From Syntrophobacteraceae bacterium (GTDB taxonomy: Bacteria > Desulfobacterota > Syntrophobacteria > Syntrophobacterales > Syntrophobacteraceae), in assembly GCA_003165235.1 (NCBI GenBank), contig PLSV01000136.1:1-47944 (forward strand): DNA of 47,944 nucleotides. Direction: 5' to 3'. Below, in pieces: positions 34,953-43,074 of the stretch. The notes beneath the pieces are model-generated. The model searched no databases. It was not told the DNA's origin and was given only the letters and a program-made list of their open reading frames with translations. The translations under genes were made by a program, and so were the position numbers. Position 1 is the first letter of the stretch. Each line of letters starts with the position of its first letter.

Positions 34953-36083
34953 TTACTCGATGTGCTTCAAAACAAACGAATACAAATCGGCTATTTTCAA
35001 AGTAATGTCCGTATTCTGCTCGGCGCAGGAAAGATGAATCCCGCACTTCGGGCACGCCGTTATAAGAGTCGTGGCGCCGGTCTCCACGGCTTCCGTGAGC
35101 CGGGTGAGCTGCATCGACTTCGAGCAGTTCGAGCACTCGATCCAGGCGCTTGTGCCGCAGCAGACCGAATTTTCCCGGTTAAAAGGCATCTCTTCGAGCT
35201 TGAGGCCCGGAATGAGCTTTAAAATATCGCGCGGCGGCTCATATATTCCCGCCTTTCTGCCAAGTCTGCATGGGTCCTGATAAGTTACCGTGCGGTCGCC
35301 GTTCTCGGCTGGCTTGAATGTAAGGCCAGCCCCCGGGATCTCGCGCGCAAAAAACTCGGAAACATGGAGCACCTCGAAGGGCAGCTCGCCGAAATATTTC
35401 GGAATTTCAGTTTTGAAGGTCGTGTATCCTTCCGGGCAACTGAAGAGGACCGTCTTTGCGCCCACCCCGGCGATCATCTCCAGGTTGAGGGAGGCGAGCT
35501 TTCGGAAATTGGCCTCGTTTCCGCTCCACAGGGCGTCATGGCCGCAGCATCGCTCATCGTCGCTAATGGCCGGCTCGATTCCAATCCGGTTGAGAAGCTT
35601 CAAAACGTTGGTTGCCGTTTCCAGGGAGCCGTGCCCGTACTTGAGCGCCGCATCGAAATAGGGCGCGCATCCCACAAAGTAGAGATGGTCGCCTTTGGCA
35701 TGGAATTTTCCCGCCTCTTTTGCCCAGTCGGTGCGCTTCTGGCTGATATTTCTGGTCTGAAGGGAGGAAATTGCCTGCAATGTGCCGTGATGGGCGAGTT
35801 GAGGGACATTTTCCTCTTTTCTGGCGAGTTCACGGCATTCGCGGGTAAATTCCGGAAAGTCGATCTGCGCGGGACAACGCGAGCTGCATCGGGCGCAAGT
35901 CAGGCATGCCCACAGCTCTTTGGAGCGGAGGACCGTTTCGTCGCGGTCCATCAGCACCCGCTTGATCATCTGCCGTGGGGAATAACCGGGCAGTTCCCGG
36001 CTTACCGGGCAGCTTCCGGTGCAGACGCCGCATTCCATGCAATAATCAACCTGTTCCCTGCTGATCTTCATAGCTCGTTCCAT
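34953..36083 (-). CDS. hdrD: HdrD-like protein (HdrC ferredoxin and HdrB CCG domains fused)
   Basis: 376 aa; an internal ATG at 36071 (MKISREQ) with GGAACGAG upstream is an alternative start. The N-terminal ~90 residues have two [4Fe-4S] ferredoxin motifs ([24 protein letters not shown]), as in HdrC. The rest carries two CCG domains, as in HdrB: first FVGCAPY...CCGHDALW...SCPEGY, second DPCRLGR...CCGTSAW...CPKCGIHL. Such domains hold the non-cubane [4Fe-4S] clusters that split disulfides. Fusion of the C and B parts occurs in HdrD, GlpC and related reductases. There is no membrane segment, so it is a soluble partner of the adjoining HdrA. It adjoins mvhD (91-base gap). Confidence 0.9.
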   Translation of the reverse strand: MERAMKISREQVDYCMECGVCTGSCPVSRELPGYSPRQMIKRVLMDRDETVLRSKELWACLTCARCSSRCPAQIDFPEFTRECRELARKEENVPQLAHHGTLQAISSLQTRNISQKRTDWAKEAGKFHAKGDHLYFVGCAPYFDAALKYGHGSLETATNVLKLLNRIGIEPAISDDERCCGHDALWSGNEANFRKLASLNLEMIAGVGAKTVLFSCPEGYTTFKTEIPKYFGELPFEVLHVSEFFAREIPGAGLTFKPAENGDRTVTYQDPCRLGRKAGIYEPPRDILKLIPGLKLEEMPFNRENSVCCGTSAWIECSNCSKSMQLTRLTEAVETGATTLITACPKCGIHLSCAEQNTDITLKIADLYSFVLKHIE

Positions 36084-36129
36084 TCAGGGTTATTGAATGA
36101 ACCCAACCGCCGCCAAATTGTCGTCTTCC

Positions 36130-36166
36130 AAAATCCCCCGCCCCACCTTTAGAAGGGAGGATTTTT
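36130..36166. repeat. C/G-rich palindromic repeat, copy 2 (degenerate)
   Basis: AAAATCC plus a C-run faces a G-run plus GGATTTT, separated by CACCTTTAG. It lies in the 91-base gap between hdrD-like and mvhD. Same type as 28155-28190, but with several mismatches in the stem. It could partially terminate or attenuate the operon, or be a passive repeat. Confidence 0.5.
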
Positions 36167-36174
36167 CGAATACA

Positions 36175-36624
36175 TTACCCCGCGGCGGCATTGAGTTCCT
36201 CAAGCGCATCTTTCCGGGCCAGCGGGTTCGGTCCCAATTCCTTCAGCAACTTGGTAAAGGACCGGATCTCTTCCGCGAAAATATTTCCTTCGGAGGCAGA
36301 AATCCACTTCAGCTTCAGATAGCGTTCGTCAACGCCGAGTATTTTCAGGATTTTGTGCGCTCCCTCGATGACCAGGTTGCATTTCACATTACCTTCCAGG
36401 TAATGGCAGTCACCGATGTGTCAGCCGGAGACCATCACGCCGTCGGCCCCAGCCTCGAAAGCGTTCAGCAAAAACCCGTGGTTCATTCTTCCGGAGCACA
36501 TCAGGCGGACGAGCCGAACATTGGGCGGATACTGCATCCTTGCCACTCCGGCCAGGTCTGCGCCAGCATAGGCGCACCAGTTACACATGAACGCGAGGAT
36601 CTTAGGTTCGAATGAATCGGACAT
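36175..36624 (-). CDS. mvhD: MvhD/FlpD-family electron-transfer subunit, selenocysteine at residue 68
   Basis: 149 aa with TGA 36421-36423 read as selenocysteine. Here the N-terminal motif keeps Cys ([12 protein letters not shown]), while the second motif reads [17 protein letters not shown]; the first paralogue has GCHLGECHYLEGN at that place. ATG 36624 is preferred to 36630 because AAGGA is then 6 bases upstream. The frame after the UGA continues [17 protein letters not shown] without interruption, and the stop at 36175 is in the family's usual position. MvhD transfers electrons to HdrA via [2Fe-2S]. It starts 9 bases after the large HdrA fusion, so it probably serves that protein. Confidence 0.94.
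36387..36423 (-). other. SECIS candidate of mvhD copy 2
   Basis: After the UGA (36423-36421) a perfect 7-bp stem CAUUACC / GGUAAUG (36405-36387) with loop UGGAA follows at 22 bases. The GG-containing apical loop and distance match bacterial SECIS elements well. The stem codes for HYLEGNV, conserved also in the cysteine form, so the stem is partly fixed by the protein. Confidence 0.7.
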
Positions 36625-36633
36625 CGACATTCC

Positions 36634-39600
36634 TTATAATGCCTGGATTACTGCATTGATCTGTCTGTCGCGGAAGTGGGCAAGCGACGCGGCGCCGGTC
36701 GGACAAGCGGCGTTGCATGCGCCGCAGCCGGTGCAGAGCGCCTGGGTGACCATGGCCTGCCTCTTTCCGTTTTCCAGTTGTGTGACCTTTATCGCACCGA
36801 ATACACAGGTCTGTTCACACTCGCCGCAGGCCCGGCAAAGCGCCGGATCGACCTGCGTGATGACCCCCTCGGCAACTATCTCCTTCTGCGAGAGGATCGT
36901 CGCAGCCCTCGAGACCGCGCCGCGCGCCTGTGCTATCGATTCGTTGGCGAACTTCGGCCCCTGGGCAAGACCGCAGAGGAAGAAGCCGGCAGTGGCGAAA
37001 TCGAGCGGCCGCAGCTTGAGGTGGGCTTCGAGGAAAAAACCGTCCTGGTCGAGCGGCAAACGCAGGGTCTCGGCCAGCTTGACCGTGCTCTCCGATGGGC
37101 GGATCGCGGCGCTCAAAACGAGGAGGTCGGATTTAACGGTGACCGGCCTCAGCAACTGCGCATCATGGAAGGTGACCTCCAGCCCGCCGCCGTTTTGCTC
37201 GACGATCGGCTTTTTGTCCTCTTCGTAGCGGAAGAACCGCACTCCGCGCCGTCTTGCTTCCTGGTAAGCCAGTTCCTTGAACCCGAATGTCCTTATGTCG
37301 CGGTAGAGAACCGAGACATTCGCGCCCGGGTTGATTTCCTTGAGTTTTAAGCTGTTCTTTACGGCGGAGGTACAGCAGACCCGGCTGCAGTACGAATTCT
37401 CCGGCTCGCGGGACCCGACGCACTGGATCATGGTGACGTTCGAAAGATCCCTTACGGCGGATGGGTCTTCCACGAGCAGCTTTTCAAACTCTTTCTGGGT
37501 CACTACCCTCTTGTCCTGCCCGTAGAGGTATTCGGTCGGCTTGTATTCCCGGCCTCCCGTAGCCACGATCCCTACACCGTGGTTAACCTCGACCTCTTTT
37601 CCGCCAACCGAAAGGACCGTCGAGAAGTTTCCGCACGCTCCCTTGATCGATATTACCTCCGCTTCCTTGTGGATCGTTATGAGCTTGTTCGATTCAACCT
37701 TCCGGATGAGCTCTTCGACATACCTCACCGGCTCGGCCCCGTCCTCGGTATAGAACAGGTTTCTGGCGTTTCCGCCAAGTTCTGCGGTCTTTTCGACCAG
37801 GACGGCCGGGAAGCCCTGTTCGGCAACGGAGAGCGCGGCGGTAAGCCCTGCAAGCCCGCCCCCGATTACCAGCGCCTTCTGAACGACCTCGTAAGAGTAG
37901 TCATATAGGGGCTCGAGCAGGCTCACCCTGGATACGGACATGCGCACGAGGTCCTTCGCCTTCTCGGTCGCCAACCCGTGTTCGCTCTGGTGCACCCACG
38001 AGTCGTGCTCGCGGATATTTGCAAGTTCGAAAAGATAGGGATTTAGACCTGCTTCCCTGAGTGTATTCCTGAAAAGCGGCTCATGGGTCCTGGGAGTGCA
38101 CGACGCTACGACGAACCGGTTCAGCTTGTGCTCCTGGATTGCCCTCTTGATCTCCTTTTGCTGGTCGGTCGAACAGGCGAACATCGGGTGAAAAGCGTAT
38201 TCCACGCCTGGAAGCGTTTTTGCGTATTCCACGACCGATTCCACGTCCACCGTGCCGGCGATGTTTATGCCGCAGTGGCAGACGAAAACGCCCACCCTGG
38301 GTTTTTCGCCTCTTACGTCCCGCTCCTCGTACTTAGGCGGGGGCTCGATGAGGGACCCTCTTGCCTCGGAGAGAAGCGCGGTTGCGCAACCCGACGCGCT
38401 GCTTCCCTGCTGCACCGAATCGGGGATGTCCTTTGGCCCCTGGGAAACGCCGCAGACAAAGACCCCAGGCTGTGAGGTCGCTACGAGGTCCATTGCGTCC
38501 GTCTTGGTAAAACCGTAGGCGTTGAGATCCACGCCCAGTTTACGCGCCACTTCGGCGGTAGAGGGATTCGCGCAGAGGCCGACCGAAAGGACTATCATGT
38601 CGAACTCTTCTTCGCGCATGACATTTTGCGCATCCGAGTAACCGATCAGCAGCCGGTCGGTTTCCGGCGACGGGACGATTCTCGATATCATCGACCGGAC
38701 GTAGCGGACGCCGGTTTCATCGCGGGCGCGCTCGTAGAATCGATCGAAGCCTTTTCCCTGGGCGCGGATGTCTATGTAAAAGATGGTCGTGTCGATATCG
38801 GCTTCGTGCTCCTTGGTGATCATCGCCTGCTTGGTCGCGTACATGCAGCAGACAGAGGAGCAATAATCCTGGCCGATGGCGCTGTCGCGCGAGCCGAAAC
38901 ACTGAATCCAGGCGATCCGGTTGGGTTTCTTTCCGTCGGACAGGCGCTGGATGTGGCCTTCGAAAGGCCCGGCGGCGGAGAGAATCCGCTCGTATTCCAG
39001 GCTGGTGACCACGTTCGGCCATCTGCCGTAGCCGTATTCGGGCTTGCGGTGCGGATCGAAAGGAACGAAGCCCGGCGAGAAAATGACGGCGCCGACGTTT
39101 AGCTCCTGCTCTCTGGGCTGCTCGTCGTGTTCGATAGCCTTTGCAAGACAGGCATCGACACACTGGTAGCATTCGGAACACACGCCGCAGCTTAGACAGC
39201 GCGAAGCTTCGGCCCTCACCTGCTCTTCGCTTAACCCGAGCTGCACCTCTTCGAAATTGCCGGTGCGGATCTCCGGAGAAACAACAGGCATACGCGCACG
39301 CGGCATTGTGTCACGGCCTTCGGTCGAGACTTCCTGAACCGCTTGCCATTCCTTTTCACGCCCGGCGCTTAGATCCTCCCCCTGGATGTATCGGCCGATC
39401 GAAATCGCCGCCTGCTTGCCGGCGGCAATTGCTTCGATTACCGTCCTTGGTCCGGTCACCGCATCCCCGCCCGCAAAAATGTCAGGATCGTGGGTCTGCA
39501 GGGTGAGCGGGTCGATTCTCATCGTGCCCCAATCGGTAAGCCGGCAGGCGCACTCTTCGGTAAGGCACGCCCAGTCGGATTCCTGGCCGATGGCCGGAAC

Positions 39601-41061
39601 GACGGCGTCAACTTCCATGATGAACTCGGACCCCACAACGGCCACCGGCCGCCTTCGTCCGCTTGCATCCGGCTCTCCGAGCTCCATCCTCACGCATTCA
39701 ACAGCCTTTACCCGCCCATTTTCCCCGATAATTCGCCCAGGATTGGTTAGGGTCATGATCTCGATGCCTTCTTCGCGGCACTCGTGGATCTCTTCCTCGT
39801 TGGCAGGCATCTCCTGTTCGCTTCTGCGATAGACGATAAAAGGCTTGCTCGAGCCGTTGCGAAGGGCCGTTCGCACAGTGTCCATCGCAACGTTTCCACC
39901 GCCTATCACTGCGACGCGATCCCCCAGGGGGACCTTTTTACCCAGACTCATGTCTCTTAAGTATTCAACACCGGGGACCACCCCTTCGAGCTCTTCGCCC
40001 GGGATGCCGAGCGCCTTGCATTCCTGGGCGCCTATGCCCATGAAGAAGGCCTTGTATCCCTGGTCTCTCAGTTGAGAGATGGTAAAGTCCGCGCCGATCG
40101 CCACCCCCGTTTTGAACTCCACGCCCATATCCCGCATGACCTGGATTTCGGCTTCGATTACGTTTTTCGGAAGCCTGTAGGAGGGAATTCCGACCGTCAG
40201 CATTCCTCCCAACACCGGCAGTTTTTCAAAAACCGTCACCTGGTAACCTTCGATCGCCAGGTAATAAGCGCACGATAAGCCTGCAGGACCAGAACCGATG
40301 ATTGCGACCTTCTCGTCGCGCTTCTCTTTTATCTGCGGGACGAACCTGGTTTCGGAACTCAAATCCAAATCGGCAAGAAAGCGTTTGATCGAATCGATGG
40401 CCACAGGCTCGTCAAGCTCGCCCCGCATGCAGGCCGTCTCGCAGGGATGGTGGCAGACACGGCCGCAGATGGCAGGCAGGGGGTTTTCTTCCTTGATAAG
40501 CTTTAGGGCCTCCTGGTATTTGCCCTGAGCAGTCAAAGCCACATACCCCTGGACCGAAATGTGCGCCGGGCAGATCGCCTTGCATGGGGAAGTCCCACGC
40601 TTGTCGACGGTAAAAGAGGCCGGAATCGCCTGGGGATAATTTCGGTAGATCGCTTTGCGGCTGTTCAGGCCCATGTTGAAGTTGGCGGGCAGGTCAATGG
40701 GGCAGACTTTCGAGCATTCGCCGCAGCCGGTGCACTTGTCTTCCCGAACAAAACGCGGATGCCGCATTACGGTAAGCGCAAAGTTTCCGGGCTCGCCCTC
40801 CAGCTTTTCGACGCTGGTCTTGGTCAGGATTCTGATATTGCGGTGACTCGCCAGTTCCACCAGCTTGGGGCCCATCATACAGGAAGAACAATCGTTGGTG
40901 GGGAACGTCTTGTCGAGTTGCGACATCACGCCGCCAACGTTTGGCTTCTCCTCGATCAGATATACCATGAACCCGGAGTTGGCTATGTCCAGAGCGCTCT
41001 GGATTCCGGCTATCCCGCCCCCGACAACGGCTACCGCCCCTATTTTCTGTCCCTGCTTCAT
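36634..41061 (-). CDS. hdrA: HdrA-GltD-HdrA fusion with three flavin sites
   Basis: 1475 aa, a single frame. Residues 1-150 are the HdrA start: FAD motif GGGIAG (14-19), TFPTNDCSSCMMGPK (52-66, cysteine form), ferredoxin motif CTGCGECSKVCP (110-121). Residues 155-560 are a GltD-like NAD(P)H dehydrogenase: Cys motifs SPCKAICPAH and CGRVCHHPCETAC, FAD site GSGPAGLSC (256-264), NAD(P) site GGGNVAMD (387-394), GGDAVTGP (531-538). Residues 620-920 return to HdrA (CLSCGVCSECYQCVDAC, IQCFGSRDS). A further HdrA half at 921-1475 starts VGVFVCHCGINIAG, has a third FAD site GGGLAGL (1067-1073), and ends in CRACGECEQTCV and CTGCGACNAACP. It likely links NAD(P)H, ferredoxin and HdrBC; this is inferred. 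Confidence 0.93.
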   Translation of the reverse strand: MKQGQKIGAVAVVGGGIAGIQSALDIANSGFMVYLIEEKPNVGGVMSQLDKTFPTNDCSSCMMGPKLVELASHRNIRILTKTSVEKLEGEPGNFALTVMRHPRFVREDKCTGCGECSKVCPIDLPANFNMGLNSRKAIYRNYPQAIPASFTVDKRGTSPCKAICPAHISVQGYVALTAQGKYQEALKLIKEENPLPAICGRVCHHPCETACMRGELDEPVAIDSIKRFLADLDLSSETRFVPQIKEKRDEKVAIIGSGPAGLSCAYYLAIEGYQVTVFEKLPVLGGMLTVGIPSYRLPKNVIEAEIQVMRDMGVEFKTGVAIGADFTISQLRDQGYKAFFMGIGAQECKALGIPGEELEGVVPGVEYLRDMSLGKKVPLGDRVAVIGGGNVAMDTVRTALRNGSSKPFIVYRRSEQEMPANEEEIHECREEGIEIMTLTNPGRIIGENGRVKAVECVRMELGEPDASGRRRPVAVVGSEFIMEVDAVVPAIGQESDWACLTEECACRLTDWGTMRIDPLTLQTHDPDIFAGGDAVTGPRTVIEAIAAGKQAAISIGRYIQGEDLSAGREKEWQAVQEVSTEGRDTMPRARMPVVSPEIRTGNFEEVQLGLSEEQVRAEASRCLSCGVCSECYQCVDACLAKAIEHDEQPREQELNVGAVIFSPGFVPFDPHRKPEYGYGRWPNVVTSLEYERILSAAGPFEGHIQRLSDGKKPNRIAWIQCFGSRDSAIGQDYCSSVCCMYATKQAMITKEHEADIDTTIFYIDIRAQGKGFDRFYERARDETGVRYVRSMISRIVPSPETDRLLIGYSDAQNVMREEEFDMIVLSVGLCANPSTAEVARKLGVDLNAYGFTKTDAMDLVATSQPGVFVCGVSQGPKDIPDSVQQGSSASGCATALLSEARGSLIEPPPKYEERDVRGEKPRVGVFVCHCGINIAGTVDVESVVEYAKTLPGVEYAFHPMFACSTDQQKEIKRAIQEHKLNRFVVASCTPRTHEPLFRNTLREAGLNPYLFELANIREHDSWVHQSEHGLATEKAKDLVRMSVSRVSLLEPLYDYSYEVVQKALVIGGGLAGLTAALSVAEQGFPAVLVEKTAELGGNARNLFYTEDGAEPVRYVEELIRKVESNKLITIHKEAEVISIKGACGNFSTVLSVGGKEVEVNHGVGIVATGGREYKPTEYLYGQDKRVVTQKEFEKLLVEDPSAVRDLSNVTMIQCVGSREPENSYCSRVCCTSAVKNSLKLKEINPGANVSVLYRDIRTFGFKELAYQEARRRGVRFFRYEEDKKPIVEQNGGGLEVTFHDAQLLRPVTVKSDLLVLSAAIRPSESTVKLAETLRLPLDQDGFFLEAHLKLRPLDFATAGFFLCGLAQGPKFANESIAQARGAVSRAATILSQKEIVAEGVITQVDPALCRACGECEQTCVFGAIKVTQLENGKRQAMVTQALCTGCGACNAACPTGAASLAHFRDRQINAVIQAL

Positions 41062-41084
41062 TTGCTCTACCTTTTCTTGGTGTT

Positions 41085-41132
41085 CGTCATTCCGGCCGGC
41101 CGGGATCAGGTCCGAGGTCCGCCGGGGTGACG
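41085..41132. repeat. Inverted repeat in the hdrB-hdrA gap
   Basis: CGTCATTCCGGC faces GCCGGGGTGACG (10 of 12 pairs) within 48 bases, in the 80-base gap between hdrB and the fusion. The arms share TTCCGGC/GCCGG and TGACG with the element at 31169-31186, so both may be diverged copies of one dispersed repeat. Confidence 0.45.
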
Positions 41133-41141
41133 CGTTGCGGC

Positions 41142-41993
41142 TCAGCCCAGATATTTGCGAAGCGTAGGAACCGGATCGACAAAATGCCGGGACAACGTGT
41201 TCGATGCCCTCCGAAGCCCTGCGGCAATGCCGATCAACTCGGTAAAATAAACGACAGGCAACCCGAAGACCTTGCCCGTTTCAGCTTCGATCCTCTCCTG
41301 GTGCATGTCGAGATTTAACTGGCACATCTGGCAGGAAACCACGATCGCCATCGCGCCGACGCGCTTTGCCATGCCGAGGATCTTGGCGACCATCTTGCTG
41401 CCCACCCCGGGGCTCGACACCATGAGACTCGCCCCGCAGCATTCCGTCTTGTATGCCCAGTCCATGCCGGTCGCGCCAAGCCTTTTGACTATCCTGTCGA
41501 TGCTCTGCGGGTTTTCGTAATTCGGTTCTCCGGTTACATGCGGCGGACGGCTTGCCATGCAGCCGTAATAAGATACGACTTTTAGTCCGCTCAAAGGATT
41601 CTTCACGCTCGATGCGATTTTTTCGAGCATCTTGTCCGTTGCGAAAAAATTGGCCAGGTCCCAGATTCTTGGCGTGGAAAGACCAAGCCTGGTCCGAAAA
41701 CCTTCGCTTCCTTTTTCGATTTCGTGGACCGCTGATTTGAGGCGGTTGAAGCAAAGTGGACAAGGGACCAGCATATCAGGATTTCCGACCTCTTCGGCCA
41801 GCTCTAAATTGCGTCCGGGCAGGTCGACGCTCGCCACGTGGTCGATACTGTGGGCGGCGGTGGCGCCGCAGCAGTTCCAGTCCGGCACTTCCTGCAGCTC
41901 AACCCCCATCGACTCACAGACGCCGTGGATCGAATCGGCATAGTCCCGCGCCGTGCCTTCCAGGGAACAACCGGGATAGTAGGTAACTCTCAT
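41142..41993 (-). CDS. hdrB: Heterodisulfide reductase subunit B
   Basis: 283 aa, the usual length of HdrB. Two CCG domains: first YYPGCSLEG...WNCCGATAAHS...CPLCFNRL, second YYGCMASRPPH...ECCGASLMVSSPG...SCQMCQLNLD. All the cysteines for two non-cubane [4Fe-4S] clusters are present. No membrane segment. It splits CoM-S-S-CoB in methanogens; in bacteria the disulfide or other acceptor is unknown. It starts 16 bases after hdrC and is followed by the HdrA fusion after an 80-base gap with an inverted repeat. The operon therefore has two HdrB-type proteins, this one and the HdrD-like protein. Confidence 0.93.
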   Translation of the reverse strand: MRVTYYPGCSLEGTARDYADSIHGVCESMGVELQEVPDWNCCGATAAHSIDHVASVDLPGRNLELAEEVGNPDMLVPCPLCFNRLKSAVHEIEKGSEGFRTRLGLSTPRIWDLANFFATDKMLEKIASSVKNPLSGLKVVSYYGCMASRPPHVTGEPNYENPQSIDRIVKRLGATGMDWAYKTECCGASLMVSSPGVGSKMVAKILGMAKRVGAMAIVVSCQMCQLNLDMHQERIEAETGKVFGLPVVYFTELIGIAAGLRRASNTLSRHFVDPVPTLRKYLG

Positions 41994-42009
41994 AAAACGG
42001 TTCCTGTCT

Positions 42010-42588
42010 CTAGCTGGAGGAGCGAAGAATTGCTTTTACTTTTGATCTTCCCTTGATCTTGCCGGGCGCAAGCGACATCCTGTTTTTGCCCAAAAGCCCC
42101 ACGGCCTGCTTCAGGTCGTTTCGCAGATCTCCGGTGAAAAGCTTTTCGCCAATCTGGCCGGTCTTGAGCCACCAGGCCGGCAGCAGAGCGCCCTCGAATA
42201 CGCGGCCTGTAAGCCCGATATTTTCAAGAAAAGCCTTGTGGAATCCCGCGACCCTGGGCAGAGCCGGGGCGACGCCGGCCCTCACGGCCAGTTCCTTGAA
42301 ATAGTCCATCAGCTCGGCTATCCTAACCCCGTTCGGACACCGAGTGCTGCATGTCTCGCAGGAAGCGCATACCCAGATGGTCTTCGATTGCAGGATCTCG
42401 CGCCTTTGGCCGAGCACCGCCAGCCGGATTATCTGGTCCGGGAACAGGTCCATCTCGAAAGAAACCGGACAGCCGTTCGTACATTTCCGGCATTGGAAGC
42501 ATTCCGCAGCGTTGAACGGCCCGGACGCCTCGGCCCTTTCAAGAAAGCTGAAATCGGGTGTCAAAGCGGTTTGTTCCATAACAGACAT
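42010..42588 (-). CDS. hdrC: Heterodisulfide reductase subunit C
   Basis: 192 aa, the first gene of the operon. Two [4Fe-4S] ferredoxin motifs: CFQCRKCTNGCP (about 35-46) and CASCETCSTRCP (about 78-89). The C-terminal ~100 residues are helical with a basic tail and no cysteine. It passes electrons between HdrA and HdrB. The start ATG 42588 has GGAG upstream. A 486-base gap precedes it, in which the operon promoter should lie; no clear promoter sequence was found there. Confidence 0.92.
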   Translation of the reverse strand: MSVMEQTALTPDFSFLERAEASGPFNAAECFQCRKCTNGCPVSFEMDLFPDQIIRLAVLGQRREILQSKTIWVCASCETCSTRCPNGVRIAELMDYFKELAVRAGVAPALPRVAGFHKAFLENIGLTGRVFEGALLPAWWLKTGQIGEKLFTGDLRNDLKQAVGLLGKNRMSLAPGKIKGRSKVKAILRSSS

Positions 42589-43074
42589 GCTCCAAAACTC
42601 TCCTCGAAAGTGGGGAAAATATCTAAACTAAAAACGGATGAAGACCGAATCATGGCTGAAATTTCACTTGGAAACCATTGCGTCACGGAAAAATCGGGGA
42701 GGAGCTCTTTTCGAAAGGATTACCTTATTCGATGCCTGGCCCGGGGAAGACCGGAGGCAGTGCTCGAAGAACCCGAATATGAGTCGAGATCTGAAACCCG
42801 CTATTCCATATCAGCAACAGAATCCGCGCAACCCTTTCCTGGTCGCTATACCGGGCCGCAATCTATTAAAGTGCTTGTGATTTAATTAACATTTCATGGA
42901 TACCCCAACACGTTGTTAATAACATTTTTTGCCCACAAGTCCAGTGAAAATGCACAAACATCGCCGGGTGAAAGTGCAACATTTTGCGAGTGCTTCTTTT
43001 CACTATTAATCCTGTTGGGTTGAAAAAGCGATGCAGAATTCGCTCTGCAAAGCTTTCACACCAGCGTCCACGGT
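42589..43074. other. Intergenic region upstream of the hdr operon
   Basis: No gene is convincing in this 486-base stretch. It must carry the promoter of the hdr/mvhD/fdh operon and the end of kup. It is AT-rich around 42860-42940 (GTTGTTAATAAC near 42910). A box reading TGCAACATTTTGC (42975-42987) resembles the TTGCAAAATGCAA palindrome upstream of the receiver-Lon gene, but is not symmetric. No sigma-54 or sigma-70 promoter with proper spacing was found. Confidence 0.4.

Noticed and set aside
33710..35005. A 431-codon plus-strand frame opposite hdrA
   Set aside because: It is a shadow of the minus-strand hdrA coding sequence without ribosome site or recognisable protein; the same holds for 31200-32294.
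42589..43074. Sigma-54 promoter for the hdr operon
   Set aside because: No GG-N10-GC spaced pair with the right surroundings was found on the minus strand; the nearest candidate has 8-base spacing.
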